From: Daejeonella sp.
GTDB lineage: Bacteria > Bacteroidota > Bacteroidia > Sphingobacteriales > Sphingobacteriaceae
Direction: 5' to 3'
Assembly (NCBI RefSeq): GCF_030695525.1
Contig: NZ_JAUYSS010000015.1
Span: 1-62,347 of the forward strand
Length of the DNA: 62,347 nucleotides
The translations under genes were made by a program, and so were the position numbers. Below are positions 44,401 through 51,812 of the stretch, piece by piece. How positions within the stretch are numbered: position 1 is the stretch's first letter; each line of letters starts with the position of its first letter. Below the pieces are notes generated by a model, which made no database searches, was not told where the DNA came from, and saw only the letters and a list, made by a program, of their open reading frames with translations.

Positions 44401-44522
44401 TTAAAATCAGGCATGAGTTCATAGCTGAGATTCTTATATCCAATGAAGCCTAACAGAGCAAATACACTGAATAGAACAATGATGAGTGAAGGTCGTTTGA
44501 TTGAAATTTCTGTAATATTCAT
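41436..44522 (-). CDS. RND efflux pump inner-membrane transporter
   Basis: A 1028-residue resistance-nodulation-division pump of the hydrophobe/amphiphile (AcrB/MexB-like) type. It begins MNITEISIKRPSLIIVLFSV and has 12 predicted membrane helices in two sets of six. The large periplasmic loops start with LPDF-like LMPDFNQPVVVIKTGYPGAEPEEVE. The proton-relay Asp pair lies in TM4 (GILVDDATVVLENIQRH), and the matching Lys/Thr region in TM10 (LMLMGLVVKNAILIVDF). It is the last gene of a TolC-adaptor-RND operon. The substrate range is unknown; the sequence is closer to drug or lipid exporters than to CusA metal pumps because the Met-rich sites are absent. Confidence 0.92.
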   Translation of the reverse strand: MNITEISIKRPSLIIVLFSVFALLGFIGYKNLSYELMPDFNQPVVVIKTGYPGAEPEEVETSVSRKIEDALSNVEGVDYLVTKSLPNASVIIANLKYGTDLDKTMQDAQRYIDNIRKDLPEDILSPVMSKVSPNDLPIMSISASSKMPDTEFYQKMKDEYLPQIQQIKGVAEITILGGEEREIQVKVDVDKLKFYKISLAQVVESINRSGIDLPSGKVQTNKESSSVRLSGKFNFPDDIKNVQVAMPLPGSPVYVRDVAEVTDGLKEAVSINRYNGQNGIGLLLKKQGDANAVEVSKLVREKFKFIEKQDEAQGINFIIASDSTDNTIAAVDSVIFDLILAVILVSVVMLLFLRSFRNALIVLVAIPTSLITAFAVMWLLGYTLNLMTLLAMSLIIGILVDDATVVLENIQRHLDMGKEKRKASMDGRMEIGFSALSITLVDVVVFLPILFLQVFVADMLKQFSVVVITSTLTSLLVGFTLTPWLASRIGVKEDLKPSNFFNRFLLWFEHQLEGFTNWYGRALEWVLNHKLIFAGIVLLLFAMTLGVMKQGIIGKELISTGDQGKFRMNLEFDKSTSLEQNNEVSYKIESYILKNPAVATVFSNVGGPSTGIGSLGQGSANKTELTIQLKPESDRARQSTEEFMKKLREELQVKFPGLNYSMASLGLIPRSAPIELTLSGSNKEMVMNAGAQMQSAIGQIPGADNVRLSVEAGSPEYMVVPDKDRMQRLGLSTAYVGMALRTAFTGNDDATLTENGNEYPVRIWLDQFSRQNYDDVKRLTVINPMGIPVEVSQFASIEQSSSSSLLERKDRQPAVTITADALGRPSGTVADDVLAYLKANPLAGDIQMTWGSDIKRQNDSFGALGSVLLISFLLIYLIMVALYDSFIYPFVVLFSIPVALIGAFFALNLSLNNLSLFALLGLIMLMGLVVKNAILIVDFTNQLKAEGMHFRQALITAGKGRMRPILMTTLSMVIGMLPIALASGTASEWKNGLAWVIIGGLLSSLILTVFLVPVIYYLADRLREKMAK

Positions 44523-44534
44523 AATTCAGCGATT

Positions 44535-45596
44535 TTATCGTACCTGTACATTAGCCCCATCAAACAGATTGATCATACCCCCGGTAATAATGACATCACC
44601 CGGTTTTAAACCTGAAGAGACCTTACTGGTATTCTTCACTTTAGCCCCGATCATGATTTTTTGCAAAACCGCCTTTCCTTTCCTGATCAAATATATTTGA
44701 GGCTGCTCTGAAGTACCAAGCAATGCAGATGAAGGAACAAAAATTCCCTGCTCAGCTTCAGGGTTTTTTAGAATTACTTTACCAAACATGCCTGATTTTA
44801 TCTTTAAATCTGATGTATTATTGACTATCAACTGCACCGGAAAGCTATTTCCTGTATTGGCTTTACTTCCAATCATGGCAACTTTAGCTGAAAAATCAAG
44901 ATCAGGGTATGCCTCTGAGCTAACAGAATAGGTCTGATTCAAACGAAATCGATTTAAATCCGCTTCAGGAACATTGACAATAAACTTCAGGGTAGATATA
45001 TCTGAGATCTGCATTAATGGGATACCCGGTGAAGCAAATGCCCCCACTTCACTTAATTTGGCCGTTACGATACCAGAAAAAGGCGCCCTAATAGTAGATT
45101 TATTAATTTGCTCCTGGAGTGATGCGACCTGAACCTTTGCAGATCTTAAGCCCAATTCTGCTTTTTCAAGCTGTACTCCCTGAATGGCCTCTGCTTTAAC
45201 GAGGATTCCAAAACGCTTTACATCCACTTCAAGGCCATCCTTTTGTACAAGAACAGACTGTAAAGACAGCTTTAACAGAGAATTATCCAATTGAATAATA
45301 GCCTGGCCTTTTTTTACAAAATTTCCTTCAGCAACCATTATCTGGTTAATTTTGCCCTGTAATTCAGAACTAATCCGACTCTCTTTGATTGGTTCAAATG
45401 AACCCGTATAATTAATAGTTGAATTGATATTCTCAAACTTTACAGTATCCGCCTGAACATAAATTACCTGTTCCTTATCATATTGATAAACTCCCTTCTG
45501 AGTCTTTTCTTTATTGCTTTTGAGCCTGATAACTGCAAGCATTACAAGAACTATTGGGATAAAAACAATCAGAGCTTTTTTAATGGTGATTTTCAT
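44535..45596 (-). CDS. RND periplasmic adaptor (membrane fusion protein)
   Basis: A 353-residue adaptor. A single N-terminal membrane anchor (about 7-23, ALIVFIPIVLVMLAVI) replaces a lipobox. The lipoyl/biotinyl half-motifs are split by a helical hairpin (SSELQGKINQIMVAEGNFVKKGQ and APFSGIVTAKLSEVGAFASPG). Beta-barrel and membrane-proximal domains follow, ending VIITGGMINLFDGANVQVR. It links the inner-membrane pump to the TolC channel. It lies 12 bases before the RND gene and eight bases after the TolC gene. Confidence 0.9.
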   Translation of the reverse strand: MKITIKKALIVFIPIVLVMLAVIRLKSNKEKTQKGVYQYDKEQVIYVQADTVKFENINSTINYTGSFEPIKESRISSELQGKINQIMVAEGNFVKKGQAIIQLDNSLLKLSLQSVLVQKDGLEVDVKRFGILVKAEAIQGVQLEKAELGLRSAKVQVASLQEQINKSTIRAPFSGIVTAKLSEVGAFASPGIPLMQISDISTLKFIVNVPEADLNRFRLNQTYSVSSEAYPDLDFSAKVAMIGSKANTGNSFPVQLIVNNTSDLKIKSGMFGKVILKNPEAEQGIFVPSSALLGTSEQPQIYLIRKGKAVLQKIMIGAKVKNTSKVSSGLKPGDVIITGGMINLFDGANVQVR

Positions 45597-45604
45597 TGCT
45601 GGTA

Positions 45605-46930
45605 TTATTTAATGACAGAAATATTTCCGGTTAACTTTTTATAATCGAGGTCAGCTTTCAAATAATCGACCACCGCATTTAAATACGACTGTTGCGATTC
45701 CCGCAAGGCAGTATCTGCTAACAGAACATCTGTTAAGCTTGCGGTTCCCTCCTTTTGTTGTATGATATTTTGATTATAAATTGATTGTGCAAGTCTCATT
45801 TGAAGCAGAATAGTTTCTGTTGATTTCTGAGCGACCTGACGCAGCATTTTAGCATTATCAACTTGCATTATATTCTGCTCGCTTAACAGACTTATCTGAA
45901 GCTCATTGTTCTTGAGCTCATACTTTTTCTGATTGATCTTGTGTTTCGTTACTGTTCCCTGAAATAATGGATAAGACAATTGTATGCCTGCAAAGCCAAC
46001 AGGGAAAAATTTCAAAAACTGATCAGGACTTTTATCATAACCCAAACCTGTGGTACCCTGAGAACCAAACAATGAGAGTGTAGGCAGCCTTGAATATTTG
46101 ATTGTGTTAAGCTCAGCGTTGATCAAACGGTTTTGAATCCTTGCCTGACGAATATCAAGGCTGGTTAAACTTGCATATTCCTGCTTAACCTGATACTTTA
46201 TTGCAGGATCAATACTTATTGAACTTTCCTGGGGAAGTCCCATTAAAAATTTTAGCGTACTTAATACCTGCACATATCTGCTTCTCACAATTTCCTTTTG
46301 AGTATTCAATTGCTCAAGCTGTAAATCCACTTTGCTGACATCAGAACTTTTAGCCATTAACTGCTCATTCAGAAGACTTATATTCTTTTGTAATTTCTTT
46401 GTGTTAACGAGGTTGCTGTCAATAAAATTAAGCTGATGATGAAGTATCTGAGCATTATAGTACAAATTAGAAATATCATAAATAACCTGCTCTGCGGTGC
46501 GTTCATATTGTAACTCACTCAACTCAGAAGCAATTTTGCTGTTATCAACAGCACTATGCAATTGAGCATTGTACAAAGGCATGGAGAGTTGAATATTCGC
46601 ATTGATATTATGTGGTACGCCGAAACGGGTTTCTTTAAACTGCCCGGCTGGTCCGCCAAAAACCGACTGAGGTAATAACTGGGTAGGCTGATCTGTATAA
46701 TACCGGTAATCAGCGTTAAGTGCAAGCTTGGGCAGCAAATTCGCCCTTGCTTCCTTCTCCTTTTGCTCAAGGATTAACATACTGTTCCGGCTCATCTGCA
46801 GGTTCTTATTGTGCACCTGAGCGGTATCAATGCATTGCTCTAATGACCATTGCTGAGCATTTACGCTCCAGGATGCAAAGGCCAGCAAAATCAGCAGAAG
46901 GGAATGTTTGTAAATACTTACTAACTTCAT
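45605..46930 (-). CDS. TolC-family outer-membrane efflux channel
   Basis: A 441-residue outer-membrane factor. Signal peptide to about residue 25 (cleavage after VNA-Q). The mature protein shows the TolC internal repeat: two sets of long amphipathic helices (QCIDTAQVHNKNLQMSRNSML and DIRQARIQNRLINAELNTIKY) and short beta hairpins such as LALNADYRYYT. It is the promoter-proximal gene of the RND operon, so the order is channel, adaptor, pump. The TetR regulator gene lies just upstream on the same strand, 46 bases away. Confidence 0.9.
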   Translation of the reverse strand: MKLVSIYKHSLLLILLAFASWSVNAQQWSLEQCIDTAQVHNKNLQMSRNSMLILEQKEKEARANLLPKLALNADYRYYTDQPTQLLPQSVFGGPAGQFKETRFGVPHNINANIQLSMPLYNAQLHSAVDNSKIASELSELQYERTAEQVIYDISNLYYNAQILHHQLNFIDSNLVNTKKLQKNISLLNEQLMAKSSDVSKVDLQLEQLNTQKEIVRSRYVQVLSTLKFLMGLPQESSISIDPAIKYQVKQEYASLTSLDIRQARIQNRLINAELNTIKYSRLPTLSLFGSQGTTGLGYDKSPDQFLKFFPVGFAGIQLSYPLFQGTVTKHKINQKKYELKNNELQISLLSEQNIMQVDNAKMLRQVAQKSTETILLQMRLAQSIYNQNIIQQKEGTASLTDVLLADTALRESQQSYLNAVVDYLKADLDYKKLTGNISVIK

Positions 46931-46976
46931 GGCTTATATTTATTTAAGAATGATATAAACAGAATCATACGATAAT

Positions 46977-47579
46977 TTACTTTGCAATCATTTTCAAAAT
47001 TCCGGATAGAACTGTAGTACCATCATGAATGAGATTTGATTTATGTCCGGATAATTTCCATTTCAAGACGGTCAAACGCATGCTTCCCATAATGATTGTA
47101 GTGATGGTAGAAGGATCGGCAATTCCTCTGATCTGTCCTGCTTCAATACCTTTTGCAATCACTGATTGAATATTGATCTGCATTAGCTTCATCATTTCCA
47201 TCACCCTATTGTTCAAATCCTTATTAAATTGAAAAATCCCTTCAGAGAAGATCACACTCACAATTGCTGGATTTTTCACGAAGCTTCCAAGCTGTGAATC
47301 AAAAACTTCCTTCAAAAGGCCTTCTGCTTCTATTTCTTCCTGGTTGATGATTGCAGAGAGTCTGTTCTCCATTTCCAGAATGAAATAATTTAGCAATCCC
47401 ATTAAAATGTCATTCTTACTTTTAAAGTGGCGATAAAGTGCTGCCTCAGACAGTTCCAGATCTGCGGCCAGATTCTTAATGGTAAGATCCTGAATTCCAT
47501 GTTTATCAATCCGCTGAGTAGCAGCCTGCATGATCTCAATCTGTCTTTCGGTAAAAATGTTAGTATCAGGTATTTTCAT
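46977..47579 (-). CDS. TetR/AcrR-family repressor of the efflux operon
   Basis: A 200-residue regulator. The DNA-binding N-terminal helix-turn-helix reads QDLTIKNLAADLELSEAALYRHFKSKNDIL (given in two parts: QDLTIKNLAADLELS and EAALYRHFKSKNDIL) at about residues 30-60. The C-terminal ligand-binding half contains VIFSEGIFQFNKDLNNRVMEM. The start is placed at MKIPDTNIF because an in-frame extension to 47636 would run through a palindromic operator. It precedes tolC on the same strand and most likely represses itself and the efflux genes. Confidence 0.88.
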   Translation of the reverse strand: MKIPDTNIFTERQIEIMQAATQRIDKHGIQDLTIKNLAADLELSEAALYRHFKSKNDILMGLLNYFILEMENRLSAIINQEEIEAEGLLKEVFDSQLGSFVKNPAIVSVIFSEGIFQFNKDLNNRVMEMMKLMQINIQSVIAKGIEAGQIRGIADPSTITTIIMGSMRLTVLKWKLSGHKSNLIHDGTTVLSGILKMIAK

Positions 47580-47593
47580 TGATGAATAAAATA

Positions 47594-47609
47594 GTAAGCG
47601 TTCACTTAC
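47594..47609. promoter_or_regulatory. TetR-type operator GTAAGCGTTCACTTAC
   Basis: An inverted repeat with five-base arms GTAAG and CTTAC and a six-base centre lies 15 bases before the TetR start codon. Its size and sequence resemble known TetR/AcrR operators of the AGTNAGT...ACTNACT style. It is the natural site for autoregulation of the efflux operon. Confidence 0.65.
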
Positions 47610-47797
47610 AAAGGTAAATAAAAAATACATATCCAAATAAAAAAAGAGAAAAAGTGATGAGAATCAATTTTTGGGTATAAGGGATTCAAAAAAAATCAAT
47701 TGATAAAATAAACTAAAAGGTATAATTTCAAATAAATTAAAAAATCCTGTTATCTTAGATAAAGAAGCATCATTCTTTTCACCTAAATTTTAAGATC

Positions 47798-48199
47798 ATG
47801 AAATCACCATTTATGTCAAGCGGTCCATTAGCTAACGATTTGGGCTTATTAATTCTTCGAATTGTTGCGGGCGCTGTAATGCTTACCCATGGTTACCCTA
47901 AATTTCAGAAAATTCTTGACGGGGACCTTAAATTTGGCGATCCTGTCGGGCTAGGCGAGATACCATCGCTCTACCTTTCAACTTTTGCGGAGTTTTTATG
48001 TGCAATTCTCGTGATTATGGGGCTTTACACCCGCTTATCTTTAATTCCGCTCATTATCAATATGTCGGTTGCATTTTTTATTGTGCATGCCGCCGATGAT
48101 TTCGGAACTAAAGAAAAATCGCTCCTTTTTCTGGGTATGTTCATTGTGATATTCCTTTGCGGACCGGGACGTTTTTCTGTTGATAATAGGCTCAAATAA
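47798..48199 (+). CDS. DoxX-family membrane protein
   Basis: A 133-residue protein with four membrane helices: about 13-35 (LGLLILRIVAGAVMLTHGYPK), 62-80, 85-104 and 107-122. The G-x-x-x-L-x-HG start with the HGYPKFQKI segment is the family signature. DoxX proteins are linked to membrane thiol or redox balance in some bacteria, but most members are uncharacterised. The gene is alone and divergent from the TetR gene. Confidence 0.85.
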   Translation: MKSPFMSSGPLANDLGLLILRIVAGAVMLTHGYPKFQKILDGDLKFGDPVGLGEIPSLYLSTFAEFLCAILVIMGLYTRLSLIPLIINMSVAFFIVHAADDFGTKEKSLLFLGMFIVIFLCGPGRFSVDNRLK

Positions 48200-48881
48200 A
48201 TAAATACTATTAATAGGATTAAAGGAGTTTCAGGACTTTTGTCTAAAGGAAAGGTAAAATAATACGGTTATAATTCGTCCTATACGGCTCTGGAGCCATA
48301 TTAATTGATTTTTGAAACCAATACCTGTGTGTTATAGGCTAGTTCAGCCCTTTCCTCCGGAGTAGTTCCGGCAAGAAATCGCGTTCTATTTCAAATTACG
48401 AATAGCCGGAAGCTACCTCCTCCGGCAAGGTTTATTTTACCCGGAGCTGTTTTTCATTGGGACGGGCTGCCCGGTGCTGCTGTGCGCGCGTTCCAGGAAT
48501 TAATAAAGAAGCACACGCGACACGCATGCGCTCAATGTCATTATTTAAGAAGAAAAGGGGGTCGTGGCCTCCGCCACGATGACAGTTCAATATTTAATAG
48601 TAGGTGAGATCCTGTATTCGTCAGGATCGGAGTGAGTACCGAAAAAAGGCCTTTTCGATGTATAAATCAGCTATCGATAAGACTCTAATTCCGGCCTTGA
48701 GCCGTATTCCTCTCGACACACAAAGAGTTGTCATTCTGGCGAAAGCGAGAACCTCCTTTGTAATTAACGCGTAATTTATCCTTAAATAATGACACTGCGC
48801 GCGCACCAGCAAGGCAGGACCGAATAAAAACTAAAAAAATCAGTCAATCTAAACTTCCCCCAACAAGATTTTATATCGAAA
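48200..48881. other. Gap with dispersed repeats, no gene
   Basis: A 680-base gap. It contains a hairpin GGCTCTGGAGCC at 48286-48297, CG-rich patches and a 22-base segment GCGCTCAATGTCATTATTTA (from 48528) that recurs near 51585. A phrase CGTGGCCTCCGCCACG near 48563 is a second palindrome. I see no coding sequence. Confidence 0.5.
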
Positions 48882-51461
48882 TCATTTATTCTCTACCGTC
48901 ACAACCCTTCCTCTCCTACCGGATACATCAAAAGCGGCAAAACGAAATTTCCCTTTTTCAGTTAAGGGGCTTGTATAAATCATACTTCCGGCTACCGGAT
49001 CTGAACCATCCCTGGTGTATCTGATCTCCAGTCCGGGAAGCTGAATATTAGCATATACTTTCCCATCCCTGAGCTTCAATCCCGGTTCAGGAATGCGATA
49101 GGAAAAACCTCCGTTATAATAAGTCAGGCGCGGCAATTCACGCTTTCCAACCCGATTGGCAAATTGAGACCAGGAATTTTTATAGTAAAGATCATTCAGA
49201 ATTGAATACTCCCCAATTGCCCATTCTGGCTCCACTGCCCATGCCCGCTCAGCAAGTCCGAGCAATTTTGGAAGCATCATGTATTCCAGTCTTTCTTTCG
49301 TTATATTATTTTCTGACCATAACAATCCTTGTAGTCCGACGATATTGGATTTACCATAATCGGTCAGTCTGATCATTTTAGTCTGATCCAGATCTTTGAT
49401 CGGCCTGCCTTGTCCGTCTTCTTTCACATTCTTCAAAAAATCATAAGGAATGAAATAAAAGGGCTTGTCAATATCGACCATACCACCCCATTTATAGCCG
49501 GGCTCATAATAAGAGCTATTATAAGCCAGGTCAAAATATTGATTCGAAACAGGTGAAAGAACTACTTTATAGCCTCCGTTTGCCAGTTTGTAAGCCAGAT
49601 CTTCAGCTCCCCAGCCAATCACATTATTCCATACATGTAATTGGAAATGATCATCTGCGAAATCAGGATTGGCGATATAATGAGGTTTGCCATCGAGGGT
49701 AGTTTTGCGCATTCCTGCTTCTTCCCAGCCTGAAACAAACAGGCCACGCTTTTTAGCCATCGCGTTTAATTTCCCGAAATAGTAATACCAAAGATCATCT
49801 GTGGATTTTATATCAGGATTCGTGCTTTTAAGTTTCAGGTAGGCAGGAGATTTCTCCCATACCTTGGCGGGTACTTCATCTCCACCATAATGGATCGTTT
49901 TTAAAGGTGCTCCGGCTTCTTTATACATCAGAATCAAATCATCAGTTACTTTTTCAATGAAATTGTAAACTGAAGGTAAGGCTACATCCATCACATTATC
50001 ATTCCAGCCCTGCACAGAACGGTACTGGGATTTATCCTGAGGATCGATCAAACGGTATCTGCCAGCTTCAGCCGCTTTCCCTGCTTTCATCAGCTTCTCA
50101 TACCGGCTTTCCATCGCTTTAATTGCCGCACGTGCATGTCCCGGAGATTCAATTTCAGGAATTACCTGAATATGCCTTACAGTTGCATATTTAAGAACTT
50201 CAATAAAATCCTTCCGGCTTAAATATCCGCTGCCAGGCAATTGATTTGGAACTCCTCCTGATGCAAATGCAGGTTGGATATTATTTTTATGATCAATAGT
50301 ATGTGCTCGAACACTTCCAACCCGGGTCAATTCAGGAAGCGAGGGGATTTCAACCCGCCAGCCTTCATCTTCAGAAAAGTGGAAATGAAATACATTCAGC
50401 TTGTACAAACTCATCAGATCCAGTACTTTAAGGATTTGTTCTTTGGTTTGAAAATTCCTTGCTACATCCAGCATAAAACTACGATAGCCGAAACGGGGCT
50501 CATCCTTCACTTCTACAGTCTGAATAACTATGGAATTCTGCTTTTCGCGCCAGCTTAATGGCGGCAACAGACTCTTGAGCGACTGAATGCCGTAAAAGGC
50601 TCCGGCTGGTGTGGAAGCAGAGATAAGTACTCCTTTTTCTGAAACACTTAATTCATAGCCTTCCGCTGCAATTTTAGGATCTTTTCTAAATACAATACCA
50701 TTTGTACTATTCTGTCTGATTGCAGGTTTGGCATTAAGCACTTTAGCAAGTTCTTCACTCAGATACCCGGCCTCTCTGATAAATATAGTTTCTGCAGAAA
50801 TGCTTGTATTTCCATTAATTATATATTCAGCATTCATTGATTTATACTCTTGCGGACTTGGGAAGATCAGCGGCATTTTCGATGCATCTATATCCTGAAC
50901 ATCCTGATTCTTTGAATATACATATGAAGGATCCATCCAGGTTTTTGATGCCGGAAGGGAATTCAAAAATTCGGCAGATGGATCCGGATAAGTACATTTT
51001 ACAGGAATTACCTTTTCAGGTGTGCCTGAAAGAACGAGATAAAATCCCTGAGGAGATTGGGTTACATTTTCAATATTCCCAGATCTGACCATCTGGAAAT
51101 CTAGCCTTGTTCCTGCAGATATGCCATCAGATGCTGCATTTGGCTCAATTTTATAAAGATCTCCATTGACAAATGAAATTGTTAAGCCCCTGCTATCAGG
51201 TTTTGGAAAATCACCTGAATAATTAAAATATAAAGTCCATCCATTTGAAGGTAAATCTTCAGCCGATTCATTTCTCAGACTCAGAACTGAAAGTGATTGA
51301 CTTTTACCTTCAGAATTATTCTGAATCGGCTGCCATTGCACACTGATCTTAAAATCTTTGGTTTTACTTTGTGCCTGAATCTGAGTGAAAGAAAATAGCA
51401 GAATTAAGCTTAGGATAAGATTAGAAAACCTGCTGCTCAGGGATCGATTAAGAATTATCAT
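48882..51461 (-). CDS. Exported beta-N-acetylhexosaminidase (GH20)
   Basis: An 859-residue glycoside hydrolase. Signal peptide to about residue 30 (cleavage after IQA-Q). The N-terminal carbohydrate-binding domain (about 35-170, WTLYFNYSGDFPKP) is the chitobiase/CHB_HEX type. A GH20 domain 2 (about 190-315) comes next, and then the catalytic TIM barrel (about 320-760). The catalytic Asp-Glu pair lies in IHYGGDEVPAKVW; other family landmarks are FHFSEDEGWRVEI and VIPEIESPGHARA. A C-terminal CHB_HEX_C/chitobiase-type domain (RYTRDGSDP) ends the protein. It removes terminal GlcNAc or GalNAc from chitin or glycoprotein fragments, feeding NagA. The gene has no close operon partner. Confidence 0.93.
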   Translation of the reverse strand: MIILNRSLSSRFSNLILSLILLFSFTQIQAQSKTKDFKISVQWQPIQNNSEGKSQSLSVLSLRNESAEDLPSNGWTLYFNYSGDFPKPDSRGLTISFVNGDLYKIEPNAASDGISAGTRLDFQMVRSGNIENVTQSPQGFYLVLSGTPEKVIPVKCTYPDPSAEFLNSLPASKTWMDPSYVYSKNQDVQDIDASKMPLIFPSPQEYKSMNAEYIINGNTSISAETIFIREAGYLSEELAKVLNAKPAIRQNSTNGIVFRKDPKIAAEGYELSVSEKGVLISASTPAGAFYGIQSLKSLLPPLSWREKQNSIVIQTVEVKDEPRFGYRSFMLDVARNFQTKEQILKVLDLMSLYKLNVFHFHFSEDEGWRVEIPSLPELTRVGSVRAHTIDHKNNIQPAFASGGVPNQLPGSGYLSRKDFIEVLKYATVRHIQVIPEIESPGHARAAIKAMESRYEKLMKAGKAAEAGRYRLIDPQDKSQYRSVQGWNDNVMDVALPSVYNFIEKVTDDLILMYKEAGAPLKTIHYGGDEVPAKVWEKSPAYLKLKSTNPDIKSTDDLWYYYFGKLNAMAKKRGLFVSGWEEAGMRKTTLDGKPHYIANPDFADDHFQLHVWNNVIGWGAEDLAYKLANGGYKVVLSPVSNQYFDLAYNSSYYEPGYKWGGMVDIDKPFYFIPYDFLKNVKEDGQGRPIKDLDQTKMIRLTDYGKSNIVGLQGLLWSENNITKERLEYMMLPKLLGLAERAWAVEPEWAIGEYSILNDLYYKNSWSQFANRVGKRELPRLTYYNGGFSYRIPEPGLKLRDGKVYANIQLPGLEIRYTRDGSDPVAGSMIYTSPLTEKGKFRFAAFDVSGRRGRVVTVENK

Positions 51462-51812
51462 ATTAAGGTTTATAATTGCAAAGACAAATTACAAAAACAT
51501 TAGTGTCTGCTGAAAATTAAGTTATCAATAAAAAAAATGCTGCATATTCAGAGGTCCCGACAGAGGAATCGCGTGCCACAGGAGTGCGCTCAATGTCATT
51601 ATTTAAACTTGTATTTCCGATGGTGCCTGTCATGCTGAGGAGTGAAGTTCCTATTTAGAAGTCTACATTAGATTCTTCGCTACGCTCTGAATGACAAAGT
51701 TCCTTAACTTAATGACATTGCCCTTCAGGGTCGGGAAACAGACTTTTTATTACGTTTCTATAAACATTCGACCACCTCCGGGGTCGCTGTTCATTTAGTA
51801 AATGTTGTCAAC
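51462..51812. other. Gap with dispersed intergenic repeats
   Basis: Contains TGCGCTCAATGTCATTATTT (from 51585), shared with 48528, and a segment near 51625-51695 with GTCATGCTGAGGAGTGAAG and TTCTTCGCTACGCTCTGAATGACA, a kind of inverted repeat common in Bacteroidota intergenic DNA. No gene is seen. Confidence 0.5.

Noticed and set aside
48621-48812. A 63-residue frame in the gap before the GH20 gene
   Set aside because: It overlaps dispersed repeats and has no protein-like pattern.
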